This document shows positions 52,305 to 62,407 of a stretch of 64,000 bases of DNA, piece after piece. The position numbers and the translations under genes were made by a program. Each line of letters starts with the position of its first letter. The stretch's first letter is position 1. This stretch comes from Sporothrix humicola (lineage: Eukaryota; Ascomycota; Sordariomycetes; Ophiostomatales; Ophiostomataceae): the NCBI GenBank assembly GCA_021396245.1, contig WNYE01000051.1:130701-194700 (forward strand), written 5' to 3'. The notes under the pieces are model-generated. The model made no database searches. It was given only the letters and a program-made list of their open reading frames with translations, and was not told the DNA's origin.

Positions 52305-54005
52305 TCAGAACTTGCGCTTCTTTCGTACTGGCGCCGCGTGCTTTTCCACTGCCTTTTGCAGCACTTCGGCACGTTTGCTTGTGTCTTCTTTTGGTGGAGG
52401 TGGCGCTGAAGCCGGCTTTGACTCTTCTTCCACTTGGGATGCTTTCCGTTTGCTCGTCTCGTCATCCGAACCGTGCTCTGATGCCTCCTTTTTCACTGCA
52501 GTAGACTTTGCCTTGCCAATACGACCGAGGCCGCCTTTTGGTTTGGCCGAGGCCGGTTTTGGTGGTGCCTCTACTTCGGGTTCTTCCTCTGCCTCTGGTT
52601 CGGGCTCGGCTTCTGGCTCCGGTTCCGGTTCCGCCTCTGGTTCTGGTTCAGGCGCTGGCGTTGGTGCCTTCTTCTTGCCACCGATGCGGCCAAGGCCACC
52701 CTTTGGCTTTGTGCGTAACGATGCTGTTGTGATTGTAGGTGTCGGCTCTTTGTCGTCGTCGCTGTCGGCTGCTGCCTTCTTAGTTTCTGCCTTTTTCGGT
52801 GGATCCAAGTCGTCTGCTTCGGAGGCTGTATCTTCGTCCTTCTCTTCGGGTGGAGGAGGTGGTGGACTGGCTGCCTTTGCCTTCTTTCCAATGGCACCGA
52901 GACGGCCGATTTTGCCTAGTCCGCCCTTTGCTTTTGATTTTGTTGGAGGCGGCGATGGAGACCGGTCTACTGCCGGCTTTTCTTCTTCGACTGGCTTCGA
53001 TGCTGCCGCCTTTGACTTCTTTGGTGTTGCCTCTTGGAACTCGTCGTCGCCTTGCTGGTTAGCGTCGTCCAGAGTGTTGCTGCTCTTGGCCGTCTGCTGG
53101 CTGTCGCTCCCCTTGGCCGGACCGGTGCGCACCATAGGCACACCCAGCCCTGTCCCGAGCTCCTGCCACCAGCTCTCGAGGTTGGGCGACGTTTGGGAGC
53201 CGGTCCCTGCTGCCATGTCGGCGTCGTACTGCAGCTCGTTGCCGCTGCCAAAGGCCTCCTCCACCAGCTTTGTGACTTTGCTCGCATCGTCCTCACCCCC
53301 ATTGTGCTTGCTCGCCTCTCTCTGCATCTGCTTCCGGAACGCCGCCTCATCGAACCGTGCCAGGCCTCGAACCCGCGCCTCCATGTCCGCCCTCGAGATC
53401 TTGCGCGCACCGCGTCCACCGCCGCCGCCGCCGCCCACCAGTGTCGGAAACGCGCTCTCCACGCCCGCACCCATTGCGTCCAGCTTGTCCACCAGCTTGT
53501 TGATCACCGCGTCCTTTTCCTGCAGGGCCGCGACGAGTCGCGCTTCGGCGCGCTGATGGGCCGCGCGGTTCTGGATCAGGGGGACTACCAGGTCGGTTGC
53601 AATCGCTGTGTCCGAAAGTCGCTTCAGGTAGATGGGCCATTTCAGCGACTGCAGGCCGGCGGGCAGCTCGGAGGTGGTATGCAAAACCAAGTCCTCCTCC
53701 TTTTTGGGGGAAACTGCAATCGACAATCGCGAGTCCGCATTTTCGGGGTGTCTGCTGTCGAGCGCCGCCTGCAGCTTCCCTAGGAACACGCCCATTTGCT
53801 CATTGTCGTAGCTCGCGTCGATGGTCGTGTTTTCCTGGAACGCGCGCATGCAGATTTCGCGGCGCTCCATCTGCTCGGCCCAGACGTGCGCGAGATCCGT
53901 CACAAAGACGCTGTACGCCGACGGGCCAAACGACGTCGCCACCAGGAGAACGGGCACGTCTGGGTGCGTGGCCGGCAGCAGCCGCCATGCCCGGCCGTCG
54001 TCCAT
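52305..54005 (-). CDS. NEJ1: XLF/Nej1 non-homologous end-joining factor
   Basis: A single minus-strand exon encodes 566 residues. The head domain (about 1-130) has the XLF hallmarks: W7 with LP, LLVATSFGPSAYSVFVTDLAHVW, EICMRAFQENTTIDASYDNEQMGVFL. A coiled coil (about 145-190, AHQRAEARLVAALQEKDAVINKLVDKLDAM) would give the dimer stalk. The rest is a long acidic and basic disordered tail. Within it the motif GGLGRIG or GGLGKIG occurs three times (near 355, 432 and 487), each preceded by a basic residue and followed by Lys. The protein ends RKKRKF, like the Ku-binding basic-plus-Phe motif of XLF proteins. XLF bridges DNA ends with XRCC4-ligase IV. It is longer than human XLF because of the tail. 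Confidence 0.9.
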   Translation of the reverse strand: MDDGRAWRLLPATHPDVPVLLVATSFGPSAYSVFVTDLAHVWAEQMERREICMRAFQENTTIDASYDNEQMGVFLGKLQAALDSRHPENADSRLSIAVSPKKEEDLVLHTTSELPAGLQSLKWPIYLKRLSDTAIATDLVVPLIQNRAAHQRAEARLVAALQEKDAVINKLVDKLDAMGAGVESAFPTLVGGGGGGGRGARKISRADMEARVRGLARFDEAAFRKQMQREASKHNGGEDDASKVTKLVEEAFGSGNELQYDADMAAGTGSQTSPNLESWWQELGTGLGVPMVRTGPAKGSDSQQTAKSSNTLDDANQQGDDEFQEATPKKSKAAASKPVEEEKPAVDRSPSPPPTKSKAKGGLGKIGRLGAIGKKAKAASPPPPPPEEKDEDTASEADDLDPPKKAETKKAAADSDDDKEPTPTITTASLRTKPKGGLGRIGGKKKAPTPAPEPEPEAEPEPEPEAEPEPEAEEEPEVEAPPKPASAKPKGGLGRIGKAKSTAVKKEASEHGSDDETSKRKASQVEEESKPASAPPPPKEDTSKRAEVLQKAVEKHAAPVRKKRKF

Positions 54006-54478
54006 TTTTGAGGGGAGGAAAAGTTGTCGGGAAAGTTAGGAAAGTCGTGTCTTGTTGAGGCGAGAGTCGCTTGATCTTTCGCGACGTGAGACGTGAAGTA
54101 GGCAGCGCGGAAGCTTGGCTTGTTAGCCTGAAAAAAGTGGGTCGCCTTGACCTGTCTTCAACGTCAACATCCAGGCACATAAGGAAAGAAGGACAGTAAC
54201 AGGCACGTTCAGGTAAAAAATACTCCAACCGGGTATCATCCCATTCAACTATGAACGATATCAATGAGAAACGAAAATGCACCAAAGCACCAAGGCACCA
54301 GTAAAGCAGAATGCGACAAGAAACAATGCAGAACGTCAACTAAATCCAAAATGAAGTACGCCAAAAAGTCCAAAAAGCAACCAAAAACTACCCCTCTATC
54401 CATGCTTTCCAAAAAAGACAATGCGCCTCCTTATGTCATACTCCGTAATCAAAATAAAAATGCTTCATCGTCTGTCAT
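54006..54478. other. Intergenic region
   Basis: It holds the XLF promoter and the 3' end of the next Zn2Cys6 gene, both on the minus strand. 54250-54480 is A-rich. No gene is recognised. Confidence 0.6.
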
Positions 54479-57400
54479 TTACAGACCGTGAGAGCTCCAG
54501 ACTCCGTTGGACATGCCGCCCAGCGTCTGGCTAAAGTCTTGCCAGTCAAAGTTCTCGTCCATTTCGTCCATCTTCATGTCGCTGCCGTCCGCCAGCATGC
54601 CGGGGAACTGGTTCGCGTTGTTGTCCATGTTGTCGTTGGTCCACAGCCAAGGCGGCGGGTAGTCCTTGACAATCGCGTCAACCAGCGGCGTCGCCTCGGA
54701 CTGGGACGTGGACGGGTTGCCGTTGCCGCCGCCAGCAAGGGCCGGGTTCGAGAATGCCAGCGAGGGGTCTGTCGAGAACTGCGCCAGTGTAATATCCTGG
54801 CGCGGCATGTCTGTACCCGAGAACGCGCCAAACACTTCGGCAGGGCCGCCGTTGGTGTCTTTACCCAAATTGATCACCTGGTACAGATCAGACGGCACAA
54901 ACTGGGGGTTCGCGAAGACGCTGTCGAGCACCTTGTTGGCGTTGGCCGGGTACATGGGGTCGGTGTTTCCGGTCTGGTCTTGGCCCGGTTGCTGCTGCTG
55001 GTCGTGCGGCGGAGGAGGCTGCGGCAGCTGTTGCTGCATCTGGAGGTTGCCGCCGGCCTTGGCGGCCGACATGCCGCCAATAGGCGTCGATGGGTTCTGT
55101 GTCGAAGTGTTCATCGAAGATGGGGCGGTCGAAGCTGGTGCAGGCTCATCAATCAGCTGAGGTGCGCCGACCAGACGCAGCCAGCGCTCACGCCACTGCA
55201 GACCGTCGAGGCTGCCGTGGTAGGCAGAGAACATGGTCGGGTTGAGGCGGGAGCGGTCCTCCTTGTCGAGACGCGCCACCTCTTCGGGGTCGGCACGCAG
55301 GCGCTCGATCTCGGCGTTTCTGTGCTTGCGTGCCTTGTTGTAGAGAGCCTTGAGCGGCACAAACAGCGACGCGTTGTCGGTCATCTTCTCGTGGTCGTGC
55401 GGCTTCGTGGAGTTCATGATCGAGTTGAGGCCGTTCCATGCACGCTCAACTGAAGCGCTCCATGGCCGGCGGCCGGACTCAATCAGGGCATACGCCACCG
55501 CCTGCCACTGAGTGTACGTCTGGAAGAGCCAGCGCCACTGGCGGGTGCGCGAATCCATGGTCAGGATATAGCTGTACTCAAAGAGCTCTGTGCAGGCCGT
55601 GAACAGGCGGTCCCGGACCTCGCGCGACATCGCCTCGTTGTTTGGGCCAGGGAACAGGACCGGCTGGTAGATAACGAGGGTCATCTTGGCGCAGATGACA
55701 CGAGCGATATTCGCAGCCACCCAGAACATGGGGTTGCTTTTTGGGTCGCCATGCTTCAAATATACGTTCTCGACGCGGTCGTAGACCTCGTGAATCATGC
55801 GCTCGCGGTCTTCGAGGGTCAGCGACGCATCGCCCGGCTCAATCGGGCCCATAGCCGAATGTATAGCATGCAGACGACGTGCGACACGGCAGATTTCGAA
55901 ACGAATCAGGGCAAACGTCATGTCGGTGGCGCCTTCACGCGAAGGAGGGAGCTCCGTGCTCTCAGGGCTGATGTCGGTGTCGTTGATGTTCAGAGGAGGT
56001 AGGGTGTCGACACCCTGCTCGAGGATGGTCAAGTCGGTGCCTTGGTCCTCAGCACAACGCATGTCCAAAATGCAGAGCGCCCAGAAAAGACGGCGACGCA
56101 TTTCGATCTCGAAAGGCGGTAGGTTCGAGAAGTTGGTGCCATCGCGGTGCAGGCCAATGGAGTGGCAGATGCGAATAGCCAGGCCAGTAAGCGTCCAGGC
56201 AAGTCGGGTATCTTCCTGACGACGGACGAGGACGAGCAGCAGCACCAGGGCCTGGAGGGTGACAAGATCGGATGAGATGAGGAAGTTGGCCTTAGCGAGA
56301 GCCTGTTCAAGAGCGAAGCGGTACTTGTTGATCAAAACTGTCTTTTCGGCCATGAAGTTGGTTTGGATTTCGCTCTCTTCTAATGAGTTGACGGCTGCAT
56401 AGTATATGGCAAACATGAGAGCCTCTGCGGCTGGGGAAATGTTGTCGAGATTGGTGCGCGCATCGCGGATAAGCTTGCTGGTCGTCGGGATATGCAGGAT
56501 CTTGACAACGGGGTCCACGTTCTCTTGGTACACCTGCCAGATGTAGGGTATTTGTGAGGGCAAAGGGTGGAGCGGGCGCAGATCGACGGTGCTTGACTGG
56601 AAGCCAAAGATGAAGGCATGGTGGTCGGCTTCGGGCCGGTCCTCGTCGTGGCCGGGAGTGCTATCGGCATCGGACAGCTCGCTATCGGATTCTGAAATAC
56701 GCTGGGTTTCTGCGCGCAATTCGTCAAGCTATACGGGGTGCGAACGGGGTGATTAGTAATTGCGTGATATGGCAAGTGCCGATAGGGCCAGAAAGCAACC
56801 ATCCGATGCAATGCAACGATAAATGACTGAAAAATACGTACCTCGTCGTTGATTTTGCTCCAAAAGGCGCTGCTGACATAGCGAGACCGGCCGTAGTCGT
56901 TGATCATTAGCCGGCCAAGCTGCTTCTGCGTGTCCTTGGTCTGCTTCACGAGCGAACCATAACTCGAATTGCGGCCCACCAGCCGGCCAGGGCTGTTGCC
57001 CGATGTGCCTCCTTGCGTAGCATGCGCCAGCTTGGGCGACTGACCCCACGAACTGGAGGCACTCGGTGTATGGTCCAAACTCGTGCGCGGTGCAGCACCG
57101 TCGCTGCTGCCAGCCGTCGCCTCGGGCGAATTGCTATTGCTGGGAGGCAGCTTGCCGCTCGTGGCCTCCATCTCGACCTGGCCGCTCAACTCCTCGACAA
57201 TGCCCTCGAGCTTGCGCAGGCGCTTGAGCAGCTCAATCTCGCGCTCGCTGGACTGGTGCGGCTTGAGGGCCACGGGGTCTTTGCGCCGGGGCCGGCGCGG
57301 GGCGCGTTCGGGTGCGGGGAAGACGCAGGGGACCATGGCTCTCCGGCAATTGGAGCAGGGCATGAGCTTGTCGCAGCGCACTTTGCGGCGACGGCAGGTG

Positions 57401-57699
57401 ACGCAGCTGCGGGGGTTCAGTTCGGAGCTGGGAGCAGACGTCGGCGTGTAGACGGTGGCGCCCGCCATAGGAGGCATTGGCTGCGCGGCGGCGTTCGCAT
57501 GGGCCTGGCCGGCGACATGGTGATTATGGCTGTGGTTTTGCGGCGTCGGCGGCGTTGGTTGTGAGAGTTGATTGAGGTTCAGGTTCTGGCCCGACGGAGC
57601 GATCGGTGGATATGCGTCATGATGGGATGCGACGGTTGGCGAGGGCGATTCGAGGTCGGGCGTTTGCTGGAGGGGAAGATTGAAGGAGTTGTCGGCCAT
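54479..57699 (-). CDS. Zn2Cys6 transcription factor with fungal-specific domain
   Basis: Exons 57699-56842 and 56728-54479 on the minus strand flank a 113-nt intron (GTACGT donor, TATAG acceptor, phase 0), giving 1035 residues. The N-terminus is Pro/His/Gln-rich. The zinc cluster uses cysteines 99, 102, 109, 115, 118 and 125 (CVTCRRRKVRC...), followed by a basic stretch and a leucine-rich dimer helix (EREIELLKRLRKLEGIVEEL). After a conserved GRLMINDYGRSRYVSSAFW segment, the splice leads to the middle-homology domain with PYIWQVYQENVDPVVKILHIPT and EIEMRRRLFWALCILDMR. The C-terminus is Gln/Pro-rich and then acidic (WQDFSQTLGG), probably activating. The frame is open 90 codons upstream of 57699, but that part is translated CT-rich leader. 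The target pathway is unknown. Confidence 0.9.
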
Positions 57700-60229
57700 G
57701 ATTCGGTTGGAGAAAGTGGTGGTAGAATGGCGAAAGAGGAGAATGGGGGAGTGAGAGGGAGAGAAGGAGAAGGGGAACGAGGAAGGAAGAGAAAGAGAGC
57801 GAGGCGCGGATAGCGACGGAGATGAATTGATTGTAGGCGAGAGGAAAGAATAGGTGAAGAAGACAAGGGGAGAAAAGAGGGAGGGGAAAGGGAAGAGAAG
57901 AAACGAGATCAAGAGGTGACGACGATACGTTTCCAAACAACCAGAGAGATAGGAGGAAAGGAAAAGCAACGAGGAAGGAAAACAAAGGCAGAAAAGTCCA
58001 AGTCAAAAGTAAAATGGGTCAGAAAGAGACAAATAGTAATAAGAGCCAAAAGTGGAAGAAGCCGCAAAAGCGTTAAAAGCGATGGGCAAAAGAAGCGGGC
58101 AAAAACAACGGCGATAGCCAATGAGAGACGAACGCTGAATCGACAGCCGGGCCTTGCAAGCGATGCGTGTACTTGACTCGAGGATAGTGGATGGACGACG
58201 ACGACAAGCAGCAAGTTAGAAAAACCCCATCTCCAATTGTCGTGGGTCGGGGCGCCCCTGTGAGGTAGCAATGGATTGACTCTGTGTTTCTTTTTTGGAG
58301 AATGAACAATGGAGAATGGAGACGGAAGTTGGGAGCGAAAGGGGTGAGATGGCACAAGGGAGCGGAAGGCAAGCGGTCGAATCGTCAAAAGCAGCAGGAA
58401 GGCAAATGGCGGGGTGCTCCTGCTGACTGGGACGGTCTAGTACGTGTTATGTTGCAAAATGGGAAAGAAGTGGGCAGTGCCAATCAATGCTTGTCAAGAG
58501 GCCAGAGGTTGACTGAAAGGAAGGAACATGTGGTTGTGTGCACAAAATATGACGGTGGAGTTACAGTCCGATGTGATTTGAGGGAAAGAGCGGATGGAAG
58601 GATGACGGGAGCGAGGAAGGAGCGTGCACGGCTGACGAGATGACAAGAAGGTGCAGACCGGCACGAAAACCCAAAATTATGCCCGGAACGGGGAAGAGCG
58701 ACAGAACAGTGGAGAGCAATTCAATTTCATAGGGCGTTCAAGTCAAAGACGTCGCAATGGGAAAGTGCAGTTTATCAGCGGTACAAAGAGTTTGGATGGC
58801 ACTTGCTAGGCGAGGCAGGTAGCTCCTAGGGCGCTTATGTCATTTTCGTGAGAAGCAGGAAAAAGTCGAGAATAGTCACAAGGCCGGCGACGCCAGCCAT
58901 GCTGGCACATTTTAGCTCCTGCGAAGGTATGGACGGCGCAAGTTAAACCCGACTTTGACTTTCTTACGTGCAGCAAAAGTGCATATTGTGACATTCGAAC
59001 CGGTCAAAATAGTCGAAAGGCAAAACGACCCGGGAGTCAAGACGACACTAGAAGGCCTAGAAAACTCAGAGAAGGCAGGCTAGAAAAACAGGAGAAAAGG
59101 CAGGAGCCCAGAACACCCAGAAACAGAAGGTCCTCGAGGAAGCCAAAGAACGAGGCCGAGGACGGCAGGCACGATCCATGCAGTCCTCTTCGTTTCTGGT
59201 TGTTTTTGGTGTCTGCTCCACCCGTCCGTGCAAAATCCGAGGTTGAAACAGCGCAAGAGGTGCGATCTACGGAGGAGAGAGAGGAGAAAAAAGAAAAGAA
59301 GAAGGAAAACAAGCGGCTGTCAACGGCTGTGATGTGCAGATTAGAAAATGGGAGAAACGGATCACGGCATGGAAGGGTGCAGATGCTTAGCATGCTAAAA
59401 TGCTGTAATACGCTGCGTGCATGGAGCATGGGTGTTTGAAGGAAGGAGCGTTCGAGCGTACTTGCAACTCCAACTCGGCGGCACTCGATGGATAGACGCC
59501 GAAACCGAGCAGCAGGATAGACTTTCCATGCCAAGACGATCCATGCATGGCACTTTGTCTTTTATGTACGCAGTATTACATACACTGTAACAAGTCATAC
59601 GGCATTCAACATCCAGAAATTCAAAAGCACGTCTCCAAACATCCAGTGTGCACCGGCAGCCGGAACTCTCCGCGACCGGCATGCATAACTCTAATAGGCG
59701 GTCTGGGTGAAAACAGGGAATTTAGAGTGACCAAACAGGAAGAAGCATAAAAAAGGATGACCAGATCTTGATTATCCATTTTGATTCCAGCCTCCAGCCT
59801 CCAGATTTTGATTTTCTTTGTCTCTTTGAGTCTGAAAGTTTTGCCCATTTTGCCTCTCAGACTCGATCACGTGGGCCCAGAAGCTCGGCTTTGGTGACCG
59901 CTCTCAGAGAAAAAGAGGAAGGAGAGGGGTCAAAATGCCGGTCATAGGTTTTGCTAGCGCAATCAAAGTGACGGCATAGCGCCAGTTGCCCCTGTTCCGG
60001 CCCTGCACTTACAGGGCGGACAGGTTACCGGCCAATTGGCGCACAGCAAACCCGACCCAAATGTTCGGCTCAGTTGTGATTCGCAGGTTGTCTTCGCCTT
60101 CTTGATATCACGATTGACGGGCTCGATAAACAGCGATAAATGATAAGATTATTATTTACACTCTTGGCTATATCTCTTATATACATATTTGTACGGTTCG
60201 TATATACTCATACATACTTCAGACTCCAC
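57700..60229. other. 2.5-kb intergenic region
   Basis: 57700-58000 is purine-rich on the plus strand, so it reads as a CT-rich leader of the Zn2Cys6 gene. The rest holds that gene's promoter and the 3' region of the Nudix gene. No frame is recognised as a gene, and no tRNA-like B box was found. Confidence 0.55.
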
Positions 60230-61743
60230 CTACAGCTTCCCTGTGGCCTGGATCTTGGGCTTGGCCTCGACACGTGGCATGACATCGGCCTTGACCACGA
60301 GCTCCAGATCGCGCGGCGGGCCGGGCGGCATGTTGCCCACGACGACGACGCGGTACGAGTCGCCACCACGGCCGGTACCCTTGAGCTCGGGGCCGGGGTA
60401 GTCAAGGGCCATGACGGCGCGGCCGCGGGCATCGTCGGGCAGCTTGCCCATAAGACGCGGGCTAATGACACGGTCGGCCCAGGGCACGAAGGTGGCTTTG
60501 TCCTCGCCGGGCGCGGGCCCGCTACTAATAAGCTCGTCGACCTTGCGGCGCTGGGCGGCGTATTCCTCCAAAGAAGAAGAGGCGCCGCCTTTCAAAAGAG
60601 GTGCCAACAATGACAAGATGTACAGCTGCGGCGGGAAGAGGATAATGTCGTTGTTGCGGGCGCGGGCGAGCCAGGCCTCGGCGGTGGCCCACTCGGCCTT
60701 TGTGACTTCGGTCTGGTCGGCGGAGGCGCCGCCGTTGTCGAGCTGGGCGGCGGCACCGGCGTCGGAGGTGGTCTTGGAGTTGTCGACGAGCGGCAAAAAG
60801 TAGAGGTACATTTGTGTTGTGTAGCGGCGGGCCAGATTGGGCGGCGTCAGCCAGCGTGTGAACGGTATTAAGTTTTCTGGGCTGTTAGCGACGTTCTGGC
60901 AGGCAGATAAAGTCAAGCCAGGATACACGTACCACTATCGGCAACACCACCGACAGAGGACAGCCAGTCCTCGAAGCGGATCTTGTCATTGGCCACGCCG
61001 ACGCGTGCCTTCTTGCCGGCCTCCTCCTCGACTTGCAGCAGAGCCCGGTTCTCGGTCGACGCAACGGCTGCTTGCCCGGTAGCTCTTGCCAACAGGATGC
61101 CGCTCTCTTCAAAAGTCTCGCGGATGGCGGCGATGCGGTACGACGGGCCGTCGATATGGCGCTCGGGGCTGTCGACGGCCGGCGTTATGCTGCCCTCGTG
61201 GAATGGACTCAGGTTGCCGCCGGGGAAGACGTGGGCGGACGAGAAGGAGCCGGTTTGGCGGCGGTGTAACAGCAGAATCTCGTTCTGGGGAGAGATGACG
61301 ACGACACTGGCACTGGGCGCCGGGATGCTGGGCGTCTTGGGCGGGCCGCCCTTTTTCTTGCCCTTGGCGTCGGCAGGCATGTCGGCGGGGGAGGTGAGGA
61401 GCAAGGCGGTAGTGTGGAAGGCTGCTCGTCTTATCGTAGGCAAGGCTGACGTCGAAGTTGAAGTTGACAACGAGATAAGAGGAAGGGTGGTGTTGGACGT
61501 CAGAGTGTATGATCTGCGTTGGTAGGAGGCGCGTCGTAGTGATTGGGACGTGTGCTGGTGCTGGATCCGTTCCTGATATGGCAATGGCAGGGGCGTGGTC
61601 GCGGTCGCAGTCGAGGCGGTCCGGCGAAGCACGTGAAAGAGGAGTTGTTGTTGGGGACGGTGATAGCTGTCTAATAATACTGCTGGACAAGAAAAGGAAA
61701 GCCGAGATTGAAATGGTGCCCTCATTGGACGTAACCCTTGCAT
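60230..61743 (-). CDS. Nudix hydrolase (NUDT19-like), probably mitochondrial or peroxisomal
   Basis: Exons 61743-60933 and 60876-60230 on the minus strand flank a 56-nt intron (GTACGT donor, GCTAAC branch, CCCAG acceptor), giving 485 residues from the first ATG or 364 from the internal ATG at 61380. The Nudix fold begins ASVVVISPQNEILLLHR. HVFPGGNL opens the Nudix motif, and after an insertion of about 25 residues RETFEESGIL completes it, a layout typical of the NUDT19-like group. The second exon has FTRWLTPPNLARRYTTQMYLYFLP, which is also family-like. NUDT19-type enzymes cut CoA and acyl-CoA diphosphates. The upstream 121 residues are Arg/Ser/Leu-rich, lack acids and include RRAAFHTTALLL, typical of fungal mitochondrial presequences, so I favour the long form. 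This start choice is the main uncertainty. Confidence 0.82.
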
Positions 61744-62407
61744 TGTGCAGAGCAGACTCTGGGGTAAAAAGACGAAGGGAACGGACGGAGAGCAAGAGGA
61801 GGCGTTCTGCGAGTCAGTGGACGAAGAAAGTTTGTTGCTGTCTTGTAAGTCGTTCTGAAGCGGTTTGGGGCGGATTTGGAGCGGTGGGCGGGTAACGCTT
61901 AGCGGCGATGCCGAGGTTGGCGAGTCGTGGGTAGTTTGGTGCGGGCAGCCGCGTCTTTATGGCCTCTAACACCAAAAGCGCGCTGAAGGTGATAGTGGAG
62001 AAAGAGCGGGGGAACGCCTGGAGACATCGGAGCTTTCTCCGCACTTTCACACCCACTGGAGCGACAAGAGGAACAGAGTCAACTGACCCAAGTGTACGGA
62101 GCCGTGTACCGTTCGTGGGTAGAGGTAACTGCTGTTTGGCCGAGAGATGCCGTGACGTATGAGTGAGGGCATATAAGTCAGGCCGTCGGTTATTGGTTCA
62201 TTCAAGATAAAGTAAATAAAGGGGTTCATCAATTGACTACCAACGTCAACATAAACAAAATGTAGTCTTTCCAATTCATAAGTCAAAACATCATCCAAGT
62301 CGTAGCCTTTCCTGTGGCTCCTAACCAAGTATCCCAATGCGTGCCAATCCAATGTAATACAATAGTCCAAGTGAAATACAAATGCAAATGCAAGGCTTGC
62401 CTCTCGC
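61744..62407. other. Intergenic region
   Basis: It holds the Nudix promoter and the SLX4 3' region, both on the minus strand. 62160-62400 is AT-richer. No gene is seen. Confidence 0.6.
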
